Assembly (NCBI GenBank): GCA_014529385.2 | Contig: CM043960.1 | Coordinates: forward strand, 123,160,543-123,224,542 | DNA: 64,000 bases | From: Adiantum capillus-veneris | Taxonomy: Eukaryota > Streptophyta > Polypodiopsida > Polypodiales > Pteridaceae | Direction: 5' to 3' | Program-made: the position numbers and the translations under genes | In this document: positions 23,539 through 36,265 of the stretch, one piece after another | How the letters are laid out: the number at the start of each line of letters is the position of its first letter | How positions within the stretch are numbered: position 1 is the stretch's first letter | The notes under the pieces: generated by a model | Told to the model about the DNA's origin: nothing | Seen by the model: only the letters and a program-made list of their open reading frames with translations | The model's database searches: none

Positions 23539-25128
23539 TGTCATAATAATCAATATCTAATTCTCCTAAATGATTTTCTCATATTAAACTGATCATTTAA
23601 TGTGGGGAAGGCCAGGGGAGAAAAAGCTAGAATATTGGTTAAGCTAGCAGACCGGACACAGTAGGGATCCAAAGGAGGGAAAATAGGGATCCAAAGGGGG
23701 GGCCATCTGCAAAAGAGCCATGTGCAACAATGGGCTAAAAAGACCCTAAGGTTCAACCCATTAAGACTTCCAAAATGCTAAGGTTCCAAAATTCAAAGGT
23801 TGTGTCCAAAGGTCAATCCTAGGGAAAATTGGATGCTTTGTGTGTGCCCTAAAAGTCTTTGCACATCCCTACATGGGAGGGGGCAAGCCCTAAAGGTAGG
23901 GGATGAGAGAGAAAGCCACACACACACAGAGGCTCCCTTTACACAAAGGGAATGAGGGACAATGTCAGCTCCTTAGGGCAGATGCCCACAAGGTGTGCCC
24001 AATTTCTATTGGATGACCCTTGAAGTGGACCAATGAGAATTAAGCTAGAGTAAATCTAGTTTAATTAATTTAAAAACATTTTATAAAAGAAACCAATGAG
24101 AATTAAGTCTCTTAGAAGACTATTGGGCAGTCTCCCAAGGGGTCCAATGAGCATTCAGGAGCCCCATGGCTTGCCTGATTCCTATTGGCCAGGAGGCAAA
24201 GGGGTCCAATGAGAGTTTAGTTTAATTATTTAATTACCTAAAGCTCTCACAAAAGGGGAAAGGGGGACACATGTCAGAAGGCTATCACTTATGCTGCTTA
24301 ATTGTAATTGGCTTGACTTGGGGAGGGCCAATGAGGCTTCAGCAAGAGCAATTAGCAAGAGGGCTCGCCCAAGAGAGAGAGGGGGCTGATTTTTGCAAGG
24401 CATTATCACACACACACACACACTCACACAAGCTCATGTGTGAAGAAAGAGAAGACTATCTCTTCCCAAGATTTAATGGAGAACTCATCACCTACTCCAA
24501 GCTTGTGAGATAGAATCCTACATCAACACTCTCTTGGCATGTGGATGCAAATCCAACCAAGAGCCAAGCTTCAATGCATGCTCATCTCCTCTACCAAGCT
24601 AATTACTAAGGTAAGCTATGCTACATATGAGTGATTATGTGAGGAGATGTACATCTCTCTCGTAAGATACTCCTTTTTCCTCTCAATCTACTTTCATACC
24701 CTGCTAGCTCTCACCATCTTCGAAGGTGTGTGAGGTCTTGGGTTTGAGAAGGGGGATAATTCAAGTTGTGTTTGTTAAGTGTTTTCTTTAGTGCATGAAG
24801 TTTCCATCTTCATTGCACTAGCTAGTCTTGAAGGAACACAATGAATTGTATTGTACAATGTCTCTCTTGATGGGAGAAACCATAATACAAAGCCTTTTGG
24901 AGGGGGGACCGGCTCCATACAAATCCGGTCCTTCACTGTTGTCAATAGCTTAATTTCTCTCTCTTTTGAAAGTATTGTCGATGCTATCTAACTAGGTGTT
25001 ATGCTTTTTGTTGCTCTCTCCACCCAAGCACTCTTGTAATTCTCATTAGGAATCTATTCTAATGAAATTCCCACTATGTTCATGCTAATTTCCGCTACAC
25101 ATAAGTTATTAAGCCATTAAATGTTACA
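23539..25128 (+). repeat. Chromovirus 5' LTR
   Basis: 1,590 bp, TG…CA ends. It has a CA microsatellite near 24,411-24,424 and a 20-base segment near 25,075-25,095 that is absent from the 3' LTR. An imperfect TATA-like TTTTATAAAAG near 24,079 reads TTTAATAAAAG in the other LTR, so I do not call a promoter there. Confidence 0.95.
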
Positions 25129-25129
25129 T

Positions 25130-25141
25130 TGGTATCAAAGC
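25130..25141 (+). promoter_or_regulatory. Primer-binding site, initiator tRNA-Met type
   Basis: TGGTATCAAAGC, one base after the 5' LTR, differs by one base from the common plant site TGGTATCAGAGC. Confidence 0.85.
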
Positions 25142-25545
25142 TCAAGGTTTCTCTTTTCTTGCTCAAGAAGGGAGGTCCTCAAGCTAGCTACAAATGGTTG
25201 GTATTATTAATTGCCTGTGAGTAAGTAGAATACGGATTTTTCAGCCTTGCAGTGCGCCTGCCTTTGTGCAGTTAATGGGGCATCACCGTCGAGAGCTATG
25301 GTCTTAATAGTGGAGTCCTACGGGGCTTGCCTACGGCTTAACCACTATTGAGCTATTAGAAGCTTGACAGGAGCCAGTGCTGTTTTGGTGTTGAAAGACC
25401 CTCTCTTCTATTCCTTGCAATTAATGGTATTCGAGCCGCGGGTACAGTAGCTTGAGTGCTTTTTCTAAAGGGGTAAAGAGGAGTAGCAACTAGGGCTTGA
25501 AGTGCCAAAGTACACCTAAAAAGTTTACACCTAAAAGTTGTTAGA

Positions 25546-28500
25546 ATGGCTCACAATAGTAGAGAGAGTGAAATTAATGTTGATAACTTTGATTTTGCTG
25601 ATGACCAAGCTACTAATGATGCTTCAATGCTTGTTAACTATCTTGTTACTAAGATTCAACAAGCCATGGGCAATCCATCTCTCCAAAGTGAAGTGCAACG
25701 ACAGCTCCGTGCTAACGGGATTCTCCAAGCGCATCACCATGACGAGAGAACACCTAGGAAGCCTCCTTGTGAGACTCCCAAAAGAGGTCTCTCTCCGATT
25801 CGGGAAGAAGAAGAGAATCCTTATGAAGGGCTCAAGAATTTACTTCTTGATAATGCATCTCCTTCCCAAAGGAGAACTCAAGAGCCTCCACCGAAGGAAC
25901 GAGAAAGAAGCGAGTCTCCCGCCACCTCGGCAGAGATGGCTCCATGAAGATGGCGGGATAAACGCTCTCCATCACCACCAAAGAGGAGAAGAACATCGTA
26001 TTCTTCTCCTCACCACAATTCGAAGAGGGATGATAAAAAGCAAGAGAAGAAAAAGGCGAGAAAGAGGACACCCTCTTATCCATCTTCTTCATCCTCTTCC
26101 TCTTATGAAAGCTATGGTGAAGACGACAAAGATCAGGACAAGAAAAAGGCGAGAAAGAGGTCACCCTCTTCTCCACCTTCTTCAAATTCTTCACCTTCTG
26201 AAGAAAGTGATGGTGCAACTTTTGAACCATCAAAAAGAAGAGGCCATAGAAAATCGTATGCCGCATGGAAGAGGTTGTCCAAGCTGAAGAAATTCAAAGA
26301 GGGAGGGAAGAGCATCTCTTTCCTTACCTATGATGGTACCTTTGGTGCCACGGACAAAGTCATGGCCTTTATCCAGCAATTCGATGCGGCGTTTGGAGAT
26401 GAGGGCTTCATGGAGTCCTCTAAGCTACGCCATGTAGCTATGCACTTTCAAAAGTCCGCCAGACAATGGTGGTCTAGCCTACGAGCCAATGGTGAAGCTC
26501 CACGAACATGGAAAGCTTTAAGAGCTTCCATTATGAAGCAGTTTTTGGCCACCGATGCCAAAGACAAAGTACTCACCGAATGGCGAAGCTTAAAGCTCTC
26601 TCCCAATGAATCTATCCACAAATATGTAGATAAGTTTTGGGACCTACAACTCAAAGCCAATGTCTTCCAAAAGTTGGATTTTGGAGAGCAAAAGCAACAA
26701 TTTTGTGCGGGCTTAACCGAAGAAATGGCGGAGTATGTCAACTCCCAAAGACCACGTACCATATCGGCGGTAATACACCACACTATGGTGGCCTCTCAAA
26801 TCAATTTCCAAACGGGGGCAAAAAGAAATAATAAGCCCCCGGAAAACAAGGGTTCCAATGAGCCTAAGGGGAAGGACAATATCCAAAAGTCTCCTAAGGG
26901 CAACTCCAACAAAGCTAAAGAGAAGGGAGTTTACAAAGGTAAGAATAAAATCTCTCCTGAAGAGCTTGAGCGTTATCGTAAGGATAACCGATGTTTCAAG
27001 TGCGGCGAACAAGGGCATGCGTACCGCGCTTGTCCCCAAAAGAACAAATGCCAAGATCCTCCTAGAGCTTCCTTGGTTGAAATCCAAGAGGAGGAAATTC
27101 ACCAAACTCATCACAAAGGATCTCCTCTATGCCATGCTTGGGGAAAGGTAAGAGAACATGATGCTTTTATTCTCTTTGACCCTGGTTCTACTCACAATTT
27201 TATATCTATGGAGTTAGCCACCAAGCTAGGCATACAATCCTACGAGATGGGAGATGTCCTACCCACAGACAGTGCCTTCAAGGGGCAAGAAGCTTCAGTC
27301 ACTCCCTTAATCGGGAAATTGAGACTTCATGTCCAAGGCTATGTGGACAAAGAGGACTTCTTTATCTCTCCTCTCAAGCATGAGGATGTAATCCTAGGGG
27401 CACCATGGTTTGACCGCCTGGCTGCCAATGTTAAATTTTCTGAAAGGAGAATCTCCTTTAAGTTCAGGGAAAAAGACATGTATATAAATGCTAAGAAAAT
27501 GGGTAACACCATCCCCATTCTACATACACCAGCTTTCAACAAGTCAATAAAGAGCTCTATTTCCGTGTACATGATTTTTGTTAACGATTCTCAAAATGAA
27601 CCTAATGCTTTAACAAAAGAAAATAAAAGCAACCAAAAGAAATTAGAGTTATCCAATTTTCTCAAGGGGTTTCAAGATGTTTTTATTGAAGACATCCCTT
27701 GTGAGCTACCTCCTAAACGAGGTAATGATGACCATGCAATTGAACTTCTTCCAGGAAGTGCACCGCCTAATAAACCTCCTTATAGAGTTTCTCAAGCTCA
27801 ACAAGAGGAGATTATGCGGCAAGTGCATGAGTTAGTTGAGAAGGGTATGGTTAGGCCAAGCTCATCTCCATTTTGCTTACCTGTGCTATTAGTGCAAAAG
27901 AAAGACGGCACATATCGTATGTGTGTCGACTATAGAGCACTAAATAGGATCACTATCAAGAATAGGTTTCCCGTTCCACGGGTAGAAGACCTATTTGATA
28001 AGCTACAAGGATCGACCTACTTCAGTAGGATTGACCTAAAAAGTGGCTATCATCAAATAAGGATAGTTGATCAAGACATTGTAAAGACCGCATTTCGTAC
28101 TACATTTGGTCTTTATAAATACATTGTCATGCCTTTTGGCTTGACCAATGCACCAGCCACATTTAACCGCTTGATGGAGAAGTTGTTCAGGCCTCATCGA
28201 ACCTTCACTAGAGCGTTCTTTGATGATATTATCATCTACTCTAATTCATTGGAGGAACACAAGCAACACCTCCAGGTAATATTTCAAGTTTTAAGAGAGA
28301 ATAAACTTTATGTTAATCGAAAGAAAAGTGAATTTTTCTTGCAAGAGATTCAGTATTTAGGTCACATTATCTCTCAAGATGGCATCCAAATGGATCCATC
28401 CAAGTTAGAGGTAATAAAAGGATGGCCTAAACCAAGGAGTCTTCATGAACTAAGAAGCTTTATAGGTATGTGTGCATACTATAGACGCTTCATAGAAAAG

Positions 28501-30432
28501 TTCTCACAAATTGCGGGACCATTACATGACCTAACAAAAAAAAGCGTTAGGTATACATGGTTTGCTAAGGAGAACAATGCTTTCGAAAAGCTTATCTCTC
28601 AACCTGTGCTTACACTACCGGATCTCTCAAAACCATTTGAGGTCCAATGTGATGCTTGTGGTGATTGCCTTGGAGCTGTTTTGCTCCAAGAAGGGCACGC
28701 CATAGGCTATGAGAGCCGAAGGCTCGACCTTGTTGAGCAAGCTCTAGGCATATACGAAAAGGAACTCCTTGCAGTTCTACATGCCTTAGACTCATGGAAG
28801 CACTATTTATTGGGGACTCCTTTCATTCTGCGAACGGATCACCAAAGTCTTAAGTACTTCATGATGCAGACCAAGCTCTCCGGCAAACAAATGAGGTGGG
28901 AAAATTTCCTTTCGCAATTTCATTTTCATATTGCTCACATTGCTGGCAAGCATAATCAAGTAGCTGATGCACTCTCAAGACGGCCGAGAGTGAATGCAGT
29001 TTCCATAGCAACTCACAATGATCTATCTTCAATGATAGATGAGTATGCTATTGATCCCGATTTTAGAGATGTGATTTCAGCCCTTGCATTAGGGAAGAAA
29101 GAAGAACCATTTACTTTACAAGATGGTTATCTTCTCTATGGCAATAGACTATGCGTTACTAACTCACTACGTGAGAAAGTAATGTATGAATCTCATGCTC
29201 CACCTTATGCGGGGCATAGAGGGATTCAGTCTACCTTAAAGGGAATTGAAACATATTTCTATTGGCCTACCATGAAAGTGAACATACAAGAGTATGTTTC
29301 CAAATGTGTGGTATGCCAAAAGACAAAATTTGATAGAGGGAAGCAACTTGGATTGCTTCAACCCTTGCCAATCCCTAATTCACCATGGGAGAGCATATCC
29401 ATGGATTTTATCTTTGGATTGCCTAAGTCTATCCATGGGAATACGGGAATATGGACGATAGTAGACAGGTTTAGTAAACAAGCTCATTTTATACCTGTCA
29501 AAAAGACTATCAAAGCCCATCAAATGGCAACCCTCTTTATTTCACAAATTTTCAAGTACCATGGCTTGCCCATGTCCATAGTGTCGGATAGAGATCCTAG
29601 AATGACCAGTAATTTATGGAAGGGTCTGTTTGAGAATTTAGGAACAAGGCTAAACTTCTCTTCGGCCTATCATCCACAAACTGATGGCCAAAGTGAAATA
29701 GCTAACCTAACCATTCTCGATCTACTAAAAGCCTATGTAACGGAAGTAGATCAAAGATCCCAATGGGAGAAGTACTTACCCTTAGTGGAGTATGCTTACA
29801 ATAACACTGTACATACTTCCACGGGAAAAACACCTTTCGAGGTAATTGAGGGAAGATCAAAAAGTCCCTTGCTACTTAAGGTACATGGGAAGATCTTCGC
29901 TGCAGATGAGTATAGCCGAGACCTACAAGAATCTTTCCAAAAGATTAAGGATGCTATCTCTATCTCACAGCAAAGGCAAAAGGCTGCTGCTGACAAGCAC
30001 AGAAGAGCCCAAGCCTTTAAAGAAAACGATTGGGTCTTGTTAAAGTTTCCCAAGGATCGATTAAGGCACACAACGAGCAAGAATCCTACGGGTCACCAAA
30101 AGTACTATGCTAAACTAGCAAAAAGGTACTATGGTCCCTTTCAGATTCTTAGGCCAATCAATGAGATGGCCTATCAACTCAAGTTTCCCAATCATTGGCT
30201 CATACACAATGATTTTCATGTGAGCCTATTAAAGCCTTACAAAGGAGAGCCACCTCAAGAACCAACTATTGAAGACCCACCGGAGGTCGAGGACCAAGAA
30301 GAGGTGCTACAGCCAGAGTCCATTCTCCGACATGAAGACAAGGTACTAAGAGGCGGTAAGACTATCCGACGATATCTTATTAAGTTTAAGAATTATCCTT
30401 TTGAAGATGCTAGATGGATGCAAGGCATATAA
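25546..30432 (+). CDS. Chromovirus gag-pol polyprotein (one internal stop)
   Basis: From ATG 25,546 one frame of 1,628 codons runs to the stop at 30,430-30,432, broken once by TGA at 25,945-25,947 (codon 134). The uninterrupted part from 26,275 encodes 1,385 residues (numbered here from that Met). Order: a Ser/Arg/Lys-rich N-terminus upstream; gag core about 50-180; CCHC zinc knuckle C240-C243-H248-C253; protease DPGSTHNFIS at 302; RT about 520-700 with catalytic FFDD at 648-651; RNase H with D793, the YEKELL block near 828 and RTDHQSL at 853; integrase with HHCC H974/H981/C1011/C1014 and D1044, D1105, E1141 (35 residues between the last two); a GPF-like module at about 1287; chromodomain about 1347-1380 (ESILRHEDK…RRYLIKFKNYPFEDARW). 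The chromodomain and order define a chromovirus. gag and pol lie in one frame, as in many plant chromoviruses. Confidence 0.97.
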
Positions 30433-30826
30433 TTAAAGGATAACCTAAACCTTGTCAATGCTTACAATGCTTCCCAAGAGTAAGCAAATGTACAAAATGT
30501 TAAAAATGAACAAAGTTTTTGTCTTATAAGACTCTCTTTTTCTTCATTTGTGCACAAAAATGAAGTAGTATGCATGCTTAGATCAAGTTTGCGGAGACGA
30601 CGTCTCCCAAACACCAAGTAGAGCTTGTCACTCTACTATGGAAGACTGATAGGACTAATGTGTAGACATGCTTGCGGCAGCCTCAGGCTCTCAAGCGCCA
30701 AATGGACTAGTCATCCATTGTGGAATGATGTCGTAGGGTAACATAGGGATCCTCTACCCGCTAAGAAAAGGACTCATGAATATACTTTATCTTCTCTACA
30801 CCATAGTCGAGGACGACTATGATTTC
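30433..30826 (+). other. Chromovirus 3' untranslated interior
   Basis: No coding. The minus-strand relative at 54,584-54,990 has clear homology here (for example the CATAGTCGAGGACGACTATG palindrome near 30,801-30,820), so this segment is a conserved part of the family. Confidence 0.7.
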
Positions 30827-30839
30827 AAGAGAGAGGTAA
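30827..30839 (+). promoter_or_regulatory. Chromovirus polypurine tract
   Basis: AAGAGAGAGGTAA ends directly at the TGTCATAATAA start of the 3' LTR. The decayed copy at 54,584 has AAGAGAAAGGTAA in the same place. Confidence 0.85.
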
Positions 30840-32409
30840 TGTCATAATAATCAATATCTAATTCTCCTAAATGATTTTCTCATATTAAACCGATCATTTA
30901 ATGTGGGGAAGGCCAGGGGAGAAAAAGCTAGAATATTGGTTAAGCTAGCAGACCGGACACAGTAGGGATCCAAAGGAGGGAAAAAAGGGATCCAAAGGGG
31001 GGGCCATATGCAAAAGAGCCATGTGCAACAATGGGCTAAAAAGACCCTAAGGTTCAGCCCATTAGGACTTCCAAACTGCTAAGGTTCCAAAATTCAAAGG
31101 TTGTGTCCAAAGGTCAATCCTAGGGAAAATTGGATGCTTTGTGTGTGCCCTAAAAGTCTTTGCACATCCCTACATGGGAGGGGGCGAGCCCTAAAGGTAG
31201 GGGATGAGAGAGAAATCCACACACACACACAGGCTCCCTTTACACAAAGGGAATGAGGGACACATGTCAGCTCCCTAGGCCAGATGCCCACAAGGTGTGC
31301 CCAATTTCTATTGGATGACCCTTGAAGTGGACCAATGAGAATTAAGCTAGAGTAAATCTAGTTTAATTAATTTAAAAACATTTAATAAAAGAAACCAATG
31401 AGAATTAAGTCTCTTAGAAGACTATTGGGCAGTCTCCCAAGGGGTCCAATGAGCATTCAAGAGCCCCATGGCTTGCCTGATTCCTATTGGCCAGGAGGCA
31501 AAGGGGTCTAATGAGAGTTTAGTTTAATTATTTAATTACCTAAAGCTCTCACAAAAGGGGAAAGGGGGACACATGTCAGAAGGCTATCACTTATGCTGCT
31601 TAATTGTAATTGGCTTGACTTGGGGAGGGCCAATGAGGCTTCAGCAAGAGCAATTAGCAAGAGGGCTCGCCCAAGAGAGAGAGGGGGCTGATTTTTGCAA
31701 GGAATTATCACACACACACACTCACACAAGCTCATGTGTGAAGAAAGAGAAGACTATCTCTTCCCAAGCTTTAATGGAGAACTCATCACCTACTCCAAGC
31801 TTGTGAGATAGAAGCCTACATCAACACTCTCTTGGCATGTGGATGCAAATCCAACCAAGAGCCAAGCTTCAATGCATGCTCATCTCCTCTACCAAGCTAA
31901 TTACTAAGCTAAGCTATGCTACATATGAGTGATTATGTGAGGAGATGTACATCTCTCTCGTAAGGTACTCCTTCCTCTCAATCTACTCTCATACCCTGCT
32001 AGCTCTCACCATCTTCGAAGGTGTGTGAGGTCTTGGGTCTGAGAACGGGGATAATTCAAGTTGTGTTTGTTAAGTGTTTTGCTTAGTGCATGAAGTTTCC
32101 ATCTTCATTGCACTAGCTAGTCTTGAAGGAACACAAAGAATTGTAATGTACAATGTCTCTCTTGATGGGAGAAACCATAATACAAAGCCTTTTGGAGGGG
32201 GGACCGGCTCCATACAAATCCGGTCCTCAACTGTTGTCAATAGCTTAATTTCTCTCTCTTTTGAAAGTATTGTCTATGCTATCTAACTAGGTGTTATGCT
32301 TTTTGTTGCTCTCTCCACCCAAGCACTTTTGTAATTCTCATTAGGAATCTATTCTAATGAAATGCCCACTTTCCGCTACACATAAGTTATTAGGCCATTA
32401 AATGTTACA
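30840..32409 (+). repeat. Chromovirus 3' LTR
   Basis: 1,570 bp, colinear with the 5' LTR and lacking its 20-base segment near the end (GAAATGCCCACTTTCCG here). Ends AAATGTTACA and is followed by target duplication TACAT. Confidence 0.95.
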
Positions 32410-32414
32410 TACAT

Positions 32415-32605
32415 GTACCAATTTATGTTTGTTGAGGGTCTCAAGGGTATGCGGCTATGAGGGCTTGGACATGCATTGAGAAGACTCCAATATCATGATT
32501 GATTCGGAGTCAATCTTGGAATGCAAAGCTCAAGGCAGTGCAAGAAAGGCTTGGAGTCAATAAGTTGTGGGAGAAGTCTTCCATCATTGTCATTGGCACC
32601 CTCTT
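32415..32605 (+). repeat. Right LTR-like repeat of the old element, second part
   Basis: Sequence after the chromovirus (TATGTTTGTTGAGGGTCTCA…GACATGCATTGAGAAG…GATTGATTCGGAGTCAA) continues the alignment with the left LTR at 18,775-18,960 (TATGTTCATTAAGGGGTTTG…GACATGCATAGAGAAG…GATGGATTGGGAGCCAA). This proves the chromovirus split an existing LTR. The end is where similarity fades. Confidence 0.75.
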
Positions 32606-34091
32606 CATGCTCTACCATGGAGAGCTCTTTTTACCTAAATATGGACTGTTGCATTAATTGAAGAACATGAAAATCAAAAGGTATACTTCTATATAGACAA
32701 TTATTTTCCTTTTTTGGTGGTGCATATATATATGAACACTTTCATGTGTATGTACCAACACTTGTTTTTAATTTCTTGACATAGATAGTTGCCTACGATG
32801 ATAAGTTCATTCCTCATCCCATGGACAAGGCAAGGGAAACCTATGAAATAATTCTTCCTTTGGAAAAAACTTGGAGAGTTTGAGCTATCCAAATTTCTTT
32901 TATTTCCATTCCAACTTCTTCAAGGATAAGGTTGAGCTTTCTCTTTTTTCATTTAAAACACTTTGAAGATATCCAGGAGGCAAGTTCATGCTGCTAGAGA
33001 AGCAAGCATTGGTTTCAATGTTTGGTGTTGGACTTGACATCTATGGCCTATACAATTGCTATTTTTTGACACATTTTGTGTATGGATTGGCTTGTGGAAT
33101 CACACACCAACATCAGTTGCCACGTTGCAAAAAACAAGATCTGCTCAAACATAAACCATCAGTGCTTCAACTTATAAAAGAGACCTTACACGTCGAGGTG
33201 GATGAGGAGACACAATTGCCCGACCTCAATGTTCTGGCACGAATGCTAATGATGAGATAAATTGCTCAAAGAGACCAATGTACAAATAAGAGGACCCTTG
33301 GACAAGTTCAAGAGACCGGAGTACTTTGTAACATTTTTGGATGACTAAAAATGGTCAAAATGTACTTTTTTTAATGCATCAAAGTTTGACATATTCTTAA
33401 GCAAAGTATTTAATTTTGCTATAACCATTTCTCACATTGTGGAAAGTTGAAATTACGTCAAGTATTCATGATATATTAAGGTTTGTGTTTGAATCTTGTT
33501 ATAATTGAGAATTACTGCATAGCTTACAATAGCGTTTTACAAACCCTTTTCATGCGTTCTTTCTATAGCCATCAATTTGCATGTTGTCTTACAGTATAGG
33601 ATAAATCTCTTGTGATTTGTGCATAAGTTTTTGATACTTTCATTGATGTAGCTCCTCTAAGCTATTGTCTTTGTCTACACCACCTCCGTGCTGAGTGTGA
33701 TTGAAATCATCAGTACAAGCTTGGTAGTGGGTTTTGTCCATGCCTTTTGTAGACTAAATATCAAACTTCCATATTGCCTTGCATTGCAAACCAAAGCATG
33801 TGACTACATATAATGTATTGCACATAAATCAATCACAAACATTACAAGAAAACGTATGTACAATTCAAAAGATTAGCATATCATGAAACCAATTACATTA
33901 CCATGTAGTGAGTGATATGATAATTTGTCCAAGCATTGATCAAAACTTGAATATTGTATTGAAGGTTTTCCATAACCACCTTGTGAGTCCTGGCTACACC
34001 ATTATCTACATGATCAACTATAGCATTGTGCAAATTTTTCCACCTATTGTATCTTAATGCTTTTCTTTTTTGTACACTATGGATTTTACGT
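32606..34091. other. Unassigned spacer with one 90-codon open frame
   Basis: No recognisable element. The frame 32,988-33,260 encodes about 90 residues ending VDEETQLPDLNVLARMLMMR; I do not recognise it and it has no supporting context. On the minus strand near 33,895-34,085 a frame reads KIHSVQKRKALRYNRWKNL, which only faintly recalls a transposase. Confidence 0.35.
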
Positions 34092-34943
34092 TGAAGAGGG
34101 GGAAAGGGGAACACACCCAACACACAACACAATGCCTCACTATAGCCCACAGTATACAGAACGCCCCAATCCACTAGAGTTCACCTTCAAAACTCGACAC
34201 TACCCGCAAGCAAACCACTGCTTGCACACAACCATACAAACACACTCCTTGCAATGCACCAGATAGACCTTATCACTCTACTCTGATCAATTTGTAGCCT
34301 TACACACACACGCAACCTCTCTCTATCTCTCTTTGCAGGGCAAACCTTGGGGGGGCACACACGCCCGAAAACACACCCACACAAGCAGAGAAGAGAAGGG
34401 GGAATGACACCAAGGTACATCAATGAATAGCCTTTTTGCATATACAACCATGTATATTCAGCCTGCACCCCTATCGGCACAAACCTCGACAAAAAACAAT
34501 GGCTCAAAATCCTACACTGGCAAAAAACTCCAATGGCTCCCCAAAAAACCTCCTGGGAAAAGCCCCGATGGAAAAAAGCCTAATGACAAAAGGCTCCAAG
34601 ATCCATAAGAAACATTGGCAAAAAAGCCCCAATAAATTAATGTTTACATCCTTTTATAGGGGAAACTAAACCCAAAAAAGAAAAAAAGGTCAGCTCTCTA
34701 GCTCGTTCAGTCCTCTTTGTGCTCCTTTGAGCATTTTCTTGCATTGCTAGCACTTGGCACACTTCACTTTTGGCAACTCTTGCATTATCCTATACTCCTT
34801 TATCTCTCTCTCTCTCACTCACTTTCTCTCTCTTTCTCTTTCTCTTGCTCCATTGGCACCGCCGCAGGATTGCCCCCTTGACCGGATTTGAACATCCTTG
34901 AGCTGCTTTCTCTCTCCACTGGAAGGATTGTGTGGATTTGGGA

Positions 34944-34995
<52 letters not shown>

Positions 34996-36265
34996 ATCTG
35001 CCATGGGACCCCTCCCCTATACGAGCAACAGCGACATCGCTAGGGGGGGGCACCCTTACCTTCAAAAGGTTTTGGCATGTGTGAATCTAGCCTGAAGCGG
35101 GCGCGTCATACCATTTCATCACTGTCGTTACCGGCCATTGGCCACCACCAAGCATAGCCGGCCCCACTGCTTCCAATCCCTTCCAAAATCCACCGTGCCG
35201 CCACCAGGCCCGCGCGCGCAGCCCTCAACCAGAGACACCGTAGCCTCACGCACCAAGGAGCTCTCTCTTCTTGTGTGATAGTGAAGGGGGCAACGTCCTC
35301 GCGCATATAGCCTTGCTGTTTGGGTGTGCGTCCCCCATGTGGGATCTCCCATGCGACACGTGGTGGTCCCTTGGGTGGACACCGTCCAAGCTCCTTAAAG
35401 AAATTCAAACTCACTTTCATAAACCCGCCCAACTTTTCTCTTGCTCTCTAATGGTCACCTGGTAATCCATCTGCCAAGCCGCAAAACCCGTCCGTAACTT
35501 AATTATGTCGACTCAAAACCCCCCCAGCTGTAGACGTACTTCAAGACTCTCCGAGACCCCGACCCGAGGCTGCAAAAACAGAGAAAACCATCTGTGGCCA
35601 ACTCCGAGCAAAGGCACTCAACTTTCCAGCCTGCTGTAACTTTCTGCTCCAGGCTCCGTTGTGATGAGAAATCAACTCTTGCTAGCTTCACACACCGTAT
35701 AGCGCCTTCTCAGACCCTGTCGCGGTCCAAAAAAACCCAGATGGCACGACTCCCCATGTCGTCATGTGGGCACCAACCTAGCCCTCGGCAAAACTTCAAC
35801 TAGCCATAAAATGCAATGTGTAGCTCTAATCTGCAATCTGAGAAGACGGTAAGGCTCCATAAATTGAGCACTACGCACCTGTACACTAACATCCACTCGG
35901 GCCACTTGTCGCTAGCTTCCTTGTACGACAAGGAGCTGCAACACACTGTACCTTCAAACTACAGTATCTTGGGCTCCTTAGCTCGTTTTCATGAGCTGTC
36001 TAGATCTGCTTCTTCAGCACTTCAAGCTCTTCATTTCCAGACCCAAAGACTACACCTCGCACCTCCCTCATCTTCTCCCCAAATTAGCCCCTTTTGGAGC
36101 CCTTCTTGGCCTATAAACTGCATCAATGATACATCTCCGCTGCTACCTGTCAGTCCATGATCTTCCTAGCTGCTCCAGCCTTTTGCCATACTTTTGCTAG
36201 CCTGCACATATGTGCCCATTCCATCTTCTATGGTCGACACACTTTGGATGTACCATCATTGTCCA
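34092..36265 (-). repeat. 3' LTR of the gag-only element
   Basis: Aligns along its length with 38,487-40,682 (for example CCAATCCACTAGAGTT, TTTTGGCAACTCTTGCAT, CCGCGCGCGCAG-like tract, GGGATCTCCCATGCGACA, TTAGCCCCTTTTGGAGC). Contains a 40-base CT run at about 34,946-34,990 not matched in the other LTR. Confidence 0.85.

Larger units (their letters stand above)
23539..32409 (+). mobile_element. Ty3/gypsy chromovirus, nearly intact, 8,871 bp
   Basis: Two LTRs of about 1.58 kb beginning TGTCATAATAATCAATATC and ending AAATGTTACA flank a single long gag-pol frame. A perfect target duplication TACAT lies outside (23,534-23,538 and 32,410-32,414). The primer site and polypurine tract are in place. 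By eye the LTRs differ at only a few tens of positions, including one 20-base indel near the 3' end, so the insertion is young compared with everything around it. It is nested in the right LTR of the older element, whose remainder resumes at 32,415. One in-frame stop in gag is the only disabling lesion seen. Confidence 0.97.

Noticed and set aside
25538-26287. A 249-codon frame rich in Leu/Arg/His
   Set aside because: It overlaps, one frame off, the N-terminal part of the chromovirus gag, which continues in frame with the pol gene.
32988-33260. A 90-codon frame as a host gene
   Set aside because: No recognised domain, no exon context and the length is within chance for this composition.
33893-34091. 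A hAT C-terminal domain on the minus strand
   Set aside because: The IHSVQKRKALRY resemblance is slight, and the real hAT C-terminal domain is found at 42,500-42,736.
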